Below, piece by piece: positions 37,190 through 48,855 of a stretch of 64,000 bases of DNA. A model generated the notes under the pieces. That model saw only the letters and a program-made list of their open reading frames with translations, had not been told where the DNA came from and did no database searches. A program made the translations under genes and the position numbers. The DNA lies in assembly GCA_961205875.1 (NCBI GenBank), contig OY540814.1:12010993-12074992 (forward strand). Reading direction: 5' to 3'. Each line of letters opens with the position of its first letter. The stretch's first letter is position 1. This stretch comes from Sialis fuliginosa (taxonomy: Eukaryota > Arthropoda > Insecta > Megaloptera > Sialidae).

Positions 37190-38750
37190 TTTTGAAACTA
37201 TTCGTGATTGTTTTCAGTGGTATAACTACAACTTTAGAGCAAAATACAAAATGGTTGTTTTTCCCTTTACATATATTTTTTAAATAAAAGTAATTTCTTA
37301 ACCTTTTCACTGCAGCTTGCATTTTGAGTAATTATTTCAGTAACAATCTGATTCCCATAGATAGTAAAAAATATTTTTTTAAATATTTATCTCTAACGGA
37401 ACCGTTTTTCAGTATAAACAAAGTCTAAATTCAGTATTAAGCAGTGGCACTTTACAGAATGGAGGTTGTCACCGTTTCGACCTTGAAAATCTATTATATG
37501 TGATTTAATACGAGTTGATTATAGTACCGTCAAAACGATACGGCGGACGTTTAAAAATACGCTTTGCTGGCGTGTAAGACGACGGCTGTCGTGACCTCGA
37601 AGATCTTTATTATTGAAATGATTCAGTAATGGTCTCCGTTTTTGTTAACTTCCAGTGCGGTTAGGTCATACTTTTACAAAAATATTTATTGTAAAAAAAG
37701 GTATTGCACGATGAAATAATTGTAGAATAAAATATTTTCCTCATTGGTGTATTGCAATTTGTTTATGTAAATAATAAAAAATATCTATATTAACATCTAA
37801 TTTAGAACAGCCAACAAGTTTTAATAACTTTTGTTGTGCATTTATACAATTTCTGCATTATAAGCATGTATTGCACCTGTAGTTAAAACAAAATAGTATT
37901 TTATGTGTTTTTAGTTATTGTTAATTTTATGAAATTTGTTTTAAGTTTAATGGGATCTATTTTATACTAAGGCAGTAGTTACACCACTGATTTTTTTCTA
38001 CACATATTAAAATTCGTAATAGTGTTTAAAAAACAGTAACAGTTTTATTAAAACTTTAAAACTGTTATTTTAGTTTAATAGGCCAGGTGCCAAATCAGAA
38101 AAATTTACAAAATTCAGAACCATTATATGGAAAAAAAATTTTGTCTTAATTTCTTCTGCTCCAAAATACTTGGTGTCTGGCCTATAAAGCGTGTACTATT
38201 ATTTCTGGTATGAATGTTCAGGTATAGTTGAAATTAAATTTTATATACGTGTGCTTCAAAATGTATTTATTTTATTTTTGTAATGTAATTCATATACTGT
38301 ACACATGAAAAATTTACAATAAATCTTTTAATATAAAAATTACTTGGTTATTGATTAAATAATAAGATTTTGTACACCCATAAAATTATTATTATTTAAA
38401 CTCTATTCTAAAATTAAAAAATATATTTTTTATACAAAATATTTTTGTGTAATCATTAATTAAATTCACTTTAATATCTAATCTAATGTTTACTTGCTTC
38501 TTAAGATAAAGATAAAATACTGTTGATATATTTTTTTTATATATAGAAAAAAACATTTTGTGGATTTATTAACATTTATTTTATTTATTAAAGAATATTA
38601 AATTCAATTATTTTTGAAAATAATTACACAAAATGTATAACGGAATGTTATTTTATATAAAAACAATAAATTATTATTATTTACATTAACAAAACCTTTG
38701 TATACACAAACATCACCAAATTACTTATGAACGAATACAACATTAATACT
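37190..38750. other. Intergenic between pICln and PEX3 3' ends
   Basis: 3' UTRs of two convergent genes. A small foldback at 38079-38186 ('taggccaggtgcc' mirrored by 'ggtgtctggccta') is the only repeat structure recognised. No other gene. Confidence 0.5.
38079..38186. mobile_element. Small foldback element (~108 bp)
   Basis: 'ataggccaggtgccaa' pairs with 'ttggtgtctggcctat' with two mismatches. The interior is A/T-rich and non-coding. Confidence 0.55.
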
Positions 38751-39827
38751 TTATATAACTTCTGGTTCTGCGCAAAATGCTTCATAAATATTTGCACCGA
38801 ATTTCTTAAACTGATCATTTAACATTAATTGCTGAATTAAATTATCAGTAAAATTTCTGCCTTCACCTATATTATCAGTTGTGATTAATCCTTTCATTAT
38901 TGGAATTAATTTAGCCATAGGAATTTCTGTCCTGTTAGGATGTACAAACTCAGCTCCTTCTTTGATTTCAACAATTGTAACCCCTTCTGTTTTTAAGGAT
39001 GGCGAATAATATTCAGATATTGAATCTATTAGACATGCGTAACTTCTGCTTATATTAGAACTGCAAATATTCTTTAATTCTTCACTCTCCAATAAATCTG
39101 TCGTTTCAATTAAGATTTTATTGAATAATTCTTCTGTACCGTTGATCCTACTTCCGCTTAATAACAGATTGTTAATTTGTAAAAGAGGATCTTTCAAATC
39201 ACTACTTAACTGTGATTGTATTGACCAAAATAATAACTCTACATTCTGTAAACTCATTTTATGTTTCAGTTCAAATTTTGAAACAACAATGGTAACTTTA
39301 TCTACTATATTTTCGACCATATCACTTAAACCTTGGTTTAGGAATCGCTCACATAACGACAAGTACTTTTCTTGAAAATCTGTGGGTATAGTATTATTTT
39401 CACGGAACAGATAACCACCTATCAAATTTAATTGGACACGTAAAATACCAACTAAAATAACTGCGCCATAAATAGTAGCTGTTATTCGTGCAAATGATAT
39501 TATCTTAAGATTGTTCCATATTTCAACACGGTTAAGAGGTGATGCTTGTAGTGAATTCACCAATTCATCTGTGGATAATTTTTTTATAACTGCATTAATC
39601 AAAGAGCGATATAAATCCAAAATTGTTTGATTGCAGATACGTTCTGTTGATTCGAAGTGTTGTTGTTTTCTTGTTATTTCAAGATATTCTTTAGTTTTAC
39701 GCACATGCCACTCATTGATTTTATGTTGTGCGTAATTTGCCAATAAAACTGTTCCACTTACAACTATACCTCCAATTATAAATTTCTTCTTATGTCTAGA
39801 CACAAAATCTTTAAATTTAGAAAACAT
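38751..39827 (-). CDS. Pex3: Peroxisomal biogenesis factor 3 (PEX3)
   Basis: A single uninterrupted frame of 358 residues. The N-terminus is basic followed by a hydrophobic stretch (about residues 14-32, KKFIIGGIVVSGTVLLANYA), the peroxisomal membrane anchor and sorting signal. Then come INEWHVRKTKEYL and QQHFESTERICNQTILDL, typical of PEX3, and an alpha-helical cytosolic domain containing GAVILVGILRVQLNLIGGYL. PEX3 docks PEX19 and so inserts peroxisomal membrane proteins. Length is close to the family norm (about 370). The gene has no intron, unlike most of its neighbours. It is intact, with a good start and no sign of decay. It stands back to back with ERCC6 (845 bp apart). Confidence 0.95.
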   Translation of the reverse strand: MFSKFKDFVSRHKKKFIIGGIVVSGTVLLANYAQHKINEWHVRKTKEYLEITRKQQHFESTERICNQTILDLYRSLINAVIKKLSTDELVNSLQASPLNRVEIWNNLKIISFARITATIYGAVILVGILRVQLNLIGGYLFRENNTIPTDFQEKYLSLCERFLNQGLSDMVENIVDKVTIVVSKFELKHKMSLQNVELLFWSIQSQLSSDLKDPLLQINNLLLSGSRINGTEELFNKILIETTDLLESEELKNICSSNISRSYACLIDSISEYYSPSLKTEGVTIVEIKEGAEFVHPNRTEIPMAKLIPIMKGLITTDNIGEGRNFTDNLIQQLMLNDQFKKFGANIYEAFCAEPEVI

Positions 39828-40672
39828 TTTTACACTATTTTTTAATGAAAATGAACAAATAAATACGAATAGAAAACTGCAAATATTTAATCAAATAAAC
39901 TCAAGCAATAAAATCACAAAGGTAGTCTTAATTTTAATTTTAATGGATTTTATTGAACCTTGTACTTTTTGTAATAATAGAAATTTCATTATGCAAAAAA
40001 TACTCCATCATCTATGCCAGAGGCTTAAAAAAAAAACTGTCAAATTGTTTTTAACCTTTATCGGCGGTGGTGTACAAAAACTGACAGTTACGGATTAGGT
40101 AAATTGATAAAATTGATAATTTAATAAGTTTCAGTAATGAATTATATTGAAAAATAATCATATTGTATGAATACAATTATATACATTTCAATCGAATTGT
40201 ATGAATATGGACATTTTTATGTAATTAAAATTCATTAAAACATTTTTCTAGTACAAACTTTTGGATAACATTAATAGGGCTGCAAATTTACAAATAGGGG
40301 ACTGGAAACAAGTTTAAATTATTAATTATTTTGAAATACCTATGCATATGACTTAAGTATCATTTAATATTTATATAATTATCATATATGCATAAAATCT
40401 AAACGATCTAAACATTTGTCACAAAATATATAAAAAATATAAAATAACAATTTTATTATTTTATGTAGGTCAGAAAATGTCAGAGACGTCAGACATATTT
40501 TTTGACAGATTATTGTTTTGGTTGTCATGCGTGGTTGTCATTAATAATTCAAGAAATGAAATTATTAAAATGCTACATTTTTAATGACTTTAAATAGATA
40601 GTAAATATTAATTTATTATTATTTACATGTATATAAATATGTATGTCAAACTTTTAATAATCAAATAATACA
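39828..40672. promoter_or_regulatory. Divergent intergenic region, PEX3 / ERCC6
   Basis: The region must hold both promoters. Tgtca/tgaca words recur (near 40037, 40080, 40478, 40500, 40526), but no named site is identified. Confidence 0.4.
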
Positions 40673-43600
40673 ATGGAAGCTAATATAAAGGTTAGGTTTA
40701 TAAATTTATACTCATTATTGATGTTTCCTGAATAACATAAATAATTAAAATTAACAGGTATTGAATGACGATTTATCAGAATTAAAAGAACTTGAAGGTT
40801 TATCAATATGGGCTGAACATCAGTCAATAATTGAACAGCAAGCTTTAGAACATTTAAATAATTTAGTATCGGAAGCAAATAATAAAAGAAATGTTGAAGA
40901 ATCTACAGGTATTCCAGTTGAAGAGGTTGAAGAAGGAGAACTATCTGAGGCAGAGAGTGATGTTAAAAACAGTTCAACAAATAAAATCTTACCGGCCTTT
41001 TTGGATATACAACAGTACATAAAGTCCCAAGAGAATCTTAGAGCAATATCCAAGCCTAAAAAAGAATTGGATATTTCAGAAACAAGTTTATTAGTAGCTA
41101 AACGTCTATCAGAAAAGCAGAGAAATAAAATTAATAAATCAAAAAGTGATAAAGTTAAGAGCAAAATTAATGAAACGTCAAAGAAAATTAATTTAAAAGT
41201 AGATAAAACTGTTGATAAGAATGATAACGAACAAGATGATAAATCAGGAAGCGAATATGTACCATCAGAAAATGAATTAGGTAACTTTATTTCAATTAAA
41301 ATCATGAATTTTTTGTACTTATATAAATTTTTTCAGATGACGAAGAATACACGAGGAAACCAAAAAAAAAGAAATTAAAAAATGATATTATTGAATCTGG
41401 TCCTAGTAAGTTTGTATACAGTAAAATTAAAGATGATGGGAATCTCAGTGATTATAAAACAAGAATTAGCTTGTATAAAGATATTAACAACCCAGAATAT
41501 CTTTTAGAAGATGAAGACATTGATGAAGATGAACAAATTTCAGATAAAATTCTTGAGCATGGTTTAAAAGTTCCTGGATGTGTTTGGCGAAAATTATACA
41601 GGTATGTACTTGTATGATTAACTTAAATATCGAGTATAGTTGCAACTTTTTTTCCGAGTTATAGTTTTTAAACTAATTTTAATTTGGTTTTTTTAAATAA
41701 TTAATCAGATATCAAAAAGTTGGTGTCAAATGGATGTGGGAATTGAACAAATACAAAGTTGGAGGGTTACTTGGCGATGAAATGGGCTTAGGAAAGACTG
41801 TACAAGTCATTGCTTACTTCGCTGCTCTCGATTATTCTAAACTGGTTTCTAAATATGGATGGTGAGTTCTTTATTAAACCAAAATGTATTGAATTATTTA
41901 TTAATATTATATAATTTAGTTATAAGGGTTTAGGGCCTACATTAATTGTTTGTCCGGCAACTGTTTTGTATCAATGGGTCAGTCATTTTCATAATTGGTG
42001 GCCAAGATTGCGTGTCGCTGTGTTACACCAGTCTGGAAATTATAATGGCAAGTATAATTTATTATAACTATCTTCGAAGGACCAAGCAATTTTTTTTAAA
42101 ACAGAACTAAAATCTGAAACCAAGATGATTTTTCATGCTTTTGTTGATACATATGAATATTTTTTGTGACATTTAACAGGACTGACAGCATGTGAATTTT
42201 ATTGCTTTTAACACATAGTTGGAAAGCTGATTTTATACTGAATACAACTGACCTTCAGTGGCGACAAAAACAAATGTTTTTAGATAATTTTTTAGGGAGT
42301 GCTTTGTAAAAAAATTTGGAAAAAATTTTGAAAATGATTTATTGGTCCTTTATGTATTTGCGTGATATCTTTTTTTGAGTTTTGATAGATTTGAAAAATT
42401 CAAAAAGAAAAAATTTTTCATAAATTTTATTAAACAAAATATCCAAAAAATGGCTTGACAGACTGAAGATTTTAAAAAAGCATCTAAAAATATTGAAAAC
42501 TTAGTTATTGTACAAGACTATAAAAAAACGTGTTTAATTAAACGAGTTAGAATAAAATTAATTTTAATATTATCGAAAAGATGGCAGGACAATGAATTTT
42601 ACATTTTTATTACATTCTAATTTTGAGTCTGAAGAATACTGATAATTTTTTTTGTAATCTCTGCATTATTGTACATATTCCAACTTTTTCTGATTTTTCT
42701 CACCATTATTTTTAAAAATATATATTTTTAAATCTGCTAAACGAAGATTTTAATAATAAAAAATTGAATTGTCATTTGATACCCCACTTATCGGGATTGA
42801 ATAAAAAAAATTTCTTTGTTAACCCATTTGCCCCCCTTAAAAGCTCTTTCAAAATTCAAATTTTATTTTTAGTATTCTGGTCTAACATTTACTAAAATAA
42901 TAATAAAAATAAAAACGGTTCAGTAGCTAGAAGGCTTAGATAGACAGGGTTGCATAAAGCAAAATTAATCAAGATTAGTTAATCAGTTGTTTTCAAACCA
43001 TTATTACGTCAATTCTAAAAAACAATAATGATTATGATAAATTTTATAAGGTAAAAAAATATCATATTTAGTGAATTGTTCATTTACAAATTGAGATTAA
43101 GTTAAGAATTGACATTAATCATGGTTAGAAAACAACTGATTAACTAATTGTGGTTAATTTTGCTTTATGCAACCCAAGGAGAGAGTTTTAATTCCATAGG
43201 TGTACCTTATTTCCCAATTTTGGTACGGAACACTAAAAATCTTACTATCAGAGCTGTAAAATGCTACATCAAAAGCAGGGCAAAATACATGAAAAATAGT
43301 CTTTGTTTCAGTTCACTAAGTTAAAACATTTTTGAAAAATTGTCTGGCCCTTGGCACACTTGTATAATATACAATTGTTATTATTTTGTAAAAACTCATG
43401 TACATAAATGAACATTTATATTTATTTTTAGGAAACAAAATTCAGTTAATAAAAGAAATAAACAGAGCAAATGGTGTACTTTTAACTACGTATCAGAGTG
43501 TTTTACGATATAAAGGCGTACTTACAGAACTACAATGGCATTATATAGTCTTAGACGAAGGTCATAAAATCAGAAATCCAACAGCTAAAGTATGTTTTTC

Positions 43601-46600
43601 TTGTCCTATAATCATCATTAATTATATTTTAACTCATGTATTCGTAGATAACTGTAGCAGTTAAGTTATTTCGGACACCTCATCGATTAGTTCTCACTGG
43701 CTCTCCTATGCAAAATAACTTGACTGAACTATGGAGTCTGTTTGATTTCATAACACCTGGAAAGCTAGGTTCATTGCAAGTGTTTCAGGATCATTTTGCC
43801 ACGCCAATCGTACATGGGGGATATGCCAATGCAACACCGATGCAAGTAAGAGTTTATAGAGTCATTAAAAAGTCGGGTTATTAATATTCATAAAATTTAT
43901 ATAGGAGGCAACTGCTTTGTCTATTGCAACTGCACTGAAAAATACTATTACGCCTTATATGTTGAGACGACAGAAAGCGAATACTATTGAATTACCAAAT
44001 AAAAACGAACAAGTATTGTTTTGCAGTCTAACGCTAGAACAACGGGATCTATATAAGGGTTATTTAATGGTTAGTCATTTTATTTTATAAATAGACAGTT
44101 GATGAATAATTTTTATGCATTTTCAGGCAGAGCATGTGAGCAGTATTTTAGATAGAGGACGATCTAATAGGCATTCAGATAATATGATGAGAGCTAAAAT
44201 GTTGATGGCTCTTACAACTTTACGTAAGATATGTAACCATCCTGATTTGTATTTGGGAGAAATGGATGCGCTTCCAGGGGTAAGTCGATTTTTGTTACTC
44301 TCTAATATTAAAAGGTTCTATGTGAGATAATTTTTGTTAGTAGGTATTTATAAAGTTCTATTATTGATACTCAAAATGTATATTTCTCTTTTACTTGTTG
44401 AAAACTCATTTCACGTGCAAATTATGATATATAATTGTATTTTAAAATAGAATTTTGCTACTGTTTCTACTGCAAAAGTAACAGTACATCTCTAGGTTCA
44501 GTTTTGTTTGACAACAATTTCAAATTTCTTTAGGGTGGAACTACATTTGAACTGTAATTTTAAATTATAATTTTTTGAAAAAAAATCAAAGGCCTTTGTG
44601 GAAAAATTAAGCAGTGTAACTTTTCTCCATATCGCCCGTGTAAAGCATTATTTGCTACAAATTGGTCAGTTACATTTGCATGCGATATAGTACATCAAAC
44701 TCATAGACAATATTATAACAAAATTTGGTTCCCTACAAAAAAATGTTGGTTGCAAATTCTTTATAATGCCACATAAAACTTTGTAATTCTTTATTTTAAT
44801 TGCTGTCTCACCTTTTAGGATTCATCTAGGGAAATACCAGTGGAACAACAATACGGTTATTTCAAACGATCAGGAAAAATGGTAGTTGTTGCTGCTTTGC
44901 TTAGAATATGGAAACGTCAAGGCCATAGGGTTTTACTTTTCACACAAGGCAAAATGATGATCGAGATATTTGAAACGTTCTTGTTACAGCATGAATATAA
45001 ATATTTAAAAATGGATGGTACCACGAACATCGGTTCAAGACAAACACTAATTGAAAAATTTAACAATGTTAGTATTTAAATTAATTAAGTCTAAGTTTTT
45101 TTTAAATATTGTTACAACTAAGTGAATGTCGAATTTATTTTATTTTGTTTACAGGATGAATCTTATTTTGTATTTTTGTTAACAACTCGCGTTGGTGGAT
45201 TAGGCATTAACCTGACAGGTGCAAATCGTGTTGTTATTTTTGATCCAGATTGGAACCCGGCGACGGACACGCAAGCACGAGAACGGGCGTGGAGAATAGG
45301 GCAAGAAAAAGATGTCACGATTTATAGGTTATTGTGTGCAGGCACCATAGAAGAAAAGGTATTTGATAATTTTTAACAGTTTATTCTCACCAGAGATTGT
45401 GTTAATTAATTCATGTATCAGATGGATAAAAAAGTCTCATGTTTGGCGATGTAGTACTTTGAAACTATAAATCACAGAAACTTGGGAATTGTTATAAAAT
45501 GTATATCATTATATAGTCTACTTTTACATATTAAAATTTACTGGTTTTTTTTTTCACCAATGGAAATTATTATGTTTGATAGAATTTTTGTGACACTTTT
45601 ATAGATATATCAACGGCAAGTATGGAAACAGTTGTTAAGTAATAAAGTGTTATCGGATCCAAAACAACAACGTTTTTTTAAAACATCTGACTTACATGAA
45701 TTATTTTCATTACAAGAACCAACGAGAGATGGAAATACAGAAACTGGTAACATATTTCAAAGTTCAAGGGTATGTGTTACATAATAAATAATAAAGTGTT
45801 ATTTAGTATGTATTTTCATATATTCATTTCTAGATTGACGTTGTTCCTGAATCTAAACAAACGCCAAATTTTTCTGAAGAAAAAATTTTAGAGATGAAAT
45901 CGTTAGCCCAAAAATTAGCAAAAAGAATGACAGTTGCTCCATCAAATGAGACAGAAGTGGGAAAAAGTAATACAGAACAAGTAAAAAGTGAAGAAAAACC
46001 TGATGCAATTTATATATTAGATCCTGGAACTGTCAGATTTAAATATAGAAGAAAAATTGAAATACCCGTGGAAAAACCTGATAAAAATTTGGTTAATAAT
46101 AAAGAGACGACGTTAACGTTTACTGACATTTTGGATAAAATAGATAAACAAGAAGATTTAATTAATATAGATAATGAAGTAATAAAATCTGAAGAAAATA
46201 CAAAAATTCAAACCAATCAAAATAAACATAAGAAAAGAGGAGAGAAAAATGCCAGTGAGATTGAAATAAAACATGAAGATATGGAAGATGCAAATAAGGT
46301 TAATACTTTTGAAAGAAAAAAGCATAAAAAAAGAAAACGAGAAGAAAAGGATGAAATTAATATACTCGAAAAAGATAAAAAGAAACATAAAAAACGAAAA
46401 AAAGATGCAAATATTGTAGATGGTGAAGAAATCGAAGGACTTGTTAAAAAAGAAATAACAAAGTCAAAGAAAGCAGTTGAATGCTTAGACAACAAACAGG
46501 ATGATTTTATTCTTCAGAAGCTTTTTTCTAAAGGTACGTGATTTATTGACAAAACCCAGTATTTAAAATCTCTAATTTACTTAATTTTTAGGTGTTCATG

Positions 46601-46731
46601 CAGCTTTAAAACATGATGTAATAATGCAGAGTGGGTACGATGATAAAAACTCAATCAGAGTAAAAACAGAAGCTCAAAGGCGTACTGAATGTGCTTTAGA
46701 AGCTTTACGCAAAAGTCGATTGAAGAGATAA
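40673..46731 (+). CDS. ERCC6: DNA excision repair protein ERCC-6 (CSB), SNF2 helicase
   Basis: Fourteen exons: 40673-40690, 40758-41280, 41337-41601, 41709-41861, 41920-42047, 43432-43589, 43648-43845, 43905-44069, 44127-44279, 44819-45067, 45155-45358, 45605-45769, 45834-46533 and 46592-46731, giving 1072 residues. The N-terminus is acidic/lysine-rich ([14 protein letters not shown]). The SNF2 core is complete: Walker A DEMGLGKT (292-299), DEGH (404-407), LTGSPMQNN (431-439), [12 protein letters not shown], and arginine-finger motif [11 protein letters not shown] (710-720). A basic lysine-rich region follows, and the C-terminus [11 protein letters not shown] to the end matches the CSB tail. 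CSB recognises stalled RNA polymerase II and starts transcription-coupled repair. Exon 5 ends at an unusual GC donor. Drosophila lacks a CSB orthologue. AATAAA is at 46804. Shorter than human CSB (1493), as expected for insects. Confidence 0.95.
42048..43431 (+). other. GC-AG intron of ERCC6
   Basis: The donor is AATG|GCAAGT and the acceptor is tttttag. Only this donor joins SGNYNG to NKIQLIKE in frame; the nearby GT at 42052 leads to a stop. At 1384 bp it is the longest intron of the gene and carries a MITE at 42947-43175. Confidence 0.85.
42947..43175. mobile_element. MITE with 22-bp terminal inverted repeats
   Basis: 'gggttgcataaagcaaaatt' at the left is exactly mirrored by 'aattttgctttatgcaaccc' at the right, and further pairing ('aatcagttgttttc' against 'gaaaacaactgatt') continues inward. 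229 bp, non-coding. The target duplication is not clear. It sits in the GC-AG intron of ERCC6. Confidence 0.8.
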
Positions 46732-48855
46732 CGTTATGATTTTGTGGTATGTAAATATATTAATTTATATTTTGTATATTATTATGTTGTTATATTTTCA
46801 TAGAATAAATATTTTGTATTTATTTATAAATCTGTTTAATATTTTAAATAGTTACTATCGCAAACAAAAGTAACTGACCAGTTTGTAACGAGTGTTGTTT
46901 AACAGGTGCCTCCAATTGATTATAATTTTTCCATATACCAAACAAAGACAGACATACCGATAAATATTTGTTAGACTGTGACATACTTGTACTCATTCCA
47001 TACATATTTGTGCAATGTTTAAATTGAATTTGTATTTAATATAGAAATATATGTTTCACAGACAATTTTTCAAAATTTTGTATATAGTAGGCCAATAGTT
47101 CCCAAACTTATTTTGTCACGGAACTCCTACATGATTTTTCAGAAATTGCGGAAACCTAACCATATTTATAATTATTGCCACATAAAATTATACTTTTTAT
47201 TTTTTCCCAATAGAGGAAACCTTAAAGAGGAGGGGGGGGAGGACTAGCAACAGAGATACTACCTTTTCTTTTTTTAGCTAAATGCTATCCTGAAAGACAA
47301 CTAAATTTTCAGACTGAAATCTTTTTTTTTCTCAACTATTTTCAACATAACGATGATTGTGTCTTTCTGCTTTTGCATGACATAGTACGTACCATTAATA
47401 TAAAGAAAACAAGAGTACAAACATTTTAAAATTATATTTCTATTCACGTTACATGACAAATGAATTTAATTTACATATAATTTAGGTAACATTCCATTAT
47501 GCTATAGAAAGAAGATTTAAAATACAACACAAATTAACATTGAACAAAGTGTCATCCTTACAGATCTCCAAACTTATTAGATAATCATAATACCTTGACT
47601 GAATTCAACATTATGCAGACATTACACTTTGTTTAATTTCACCTTGAAATCTATAATTATATTTATGTTATACTTTATTTTGTAAATCAACATGGCACGG
47701 TTATACATACATAGTTGATAAACTATAATGATGTCTGTTATTATATCCCGAGGAAAAATAATTTTGATGTACGTTGATTACAATAGATCTATAGTAAGAC
47801 TGTAACATAATTCTCTTTACTTTGTTACTACATATACAAATTTTTTAGTATTTATGATTTTGATAGATCCAGTACGAGTTTCATTCCGATTTTGATCTAT
47901 TTAGATCCGCATAATCTAAATTATTTTTTCCTGGGACGCTGTATTTTATTAAAATACATTGTATGAAGCTTATATAATATAGACATTATATATTAACTTA
48001 AATTATGTGTATATATATAATATGATTTTAAAATAAATTTATTATTGTATGTACATATAATTTGAATAAGTATCTGCCAACAAATTAAGCTCAAATGTAA
48101 ATAAATTATATAATTCTTTTCAATTGATTTTTATTTCACACATTCTTTTAGAACCATTTCAATTACTACGATCAATTAATTTTTATTAGAAAGATCACAG
48201 ATCTAAAAGCATTCGTTGGATCTAAAAAGAGTGAATATTATCAGAAATTAAGAATGCTACGTAAAACTAAATATTCAAGCAACGGTTTAAAATTAAAGTT
48301 GTTCTTACACGATGGTACTAAAATATAACGTAGAGTACAGTGATTATAATATAACTCTAAAAGATATATATCAAGTGATGTGATTTAGAGATTTAACGAT
48401 AGGTCAAATCTCAGTAATATATAATATTTAAAACGTTGAATACGTACATTGTCTTATATATCGTAATATATTTTTTTGCGTGTGATTCTTATATTTCATT
48501 GACTAGGATATTTGAATCACAACTCGTACAATTAAATATTTTTATAAGAACTAATAACATTGGTATTTTACATAGATTAATTATTATAAAAGTATATATT
48601 GATATCGTAGATATGCGTTAATACAATATAATGAATAATAATAATAACTAAATAATTATTTAAGAAATGTTAAATATTTTTGTGGTAACTATTGTAAAAT
48701 ACAATAATGCTTTTCAATATACTGTAATAATTTGATTTTTTGAAGCGATGATTAGTACATATTAGAAAATATATCCTTCATATAATAATGTAAGCAGTAG
48801 AGTAAGGAATTTATGCAAAAAGATAGACAAGACTAGAAAATAATTTCAATATTCC
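46732..48855. other. Convergent 3' intergenic region, ERCC6 / Zasp
   Basis: ERCC6 poly(A) signal at 46804; the remainder probably includes a long 3' UTR of the minus-strand Zasp gene. A 61-codon frame at 48436-48621 is AT-driven and not credible. No repeat ends recognised. Confidence 0.45.

Noticed and set aside
40820-41305. 161-codon antisense frame rich in Ser/Leu/Phe
   Set aside because: It is the mirror of the Glu/Lys-rich N-terminal exon of ERCC6.
46158-46495. Antisense Phe/Ser-rich frames
   Set aside because: Mirror of the lysine-rich C-terminal exon of ERCC6.
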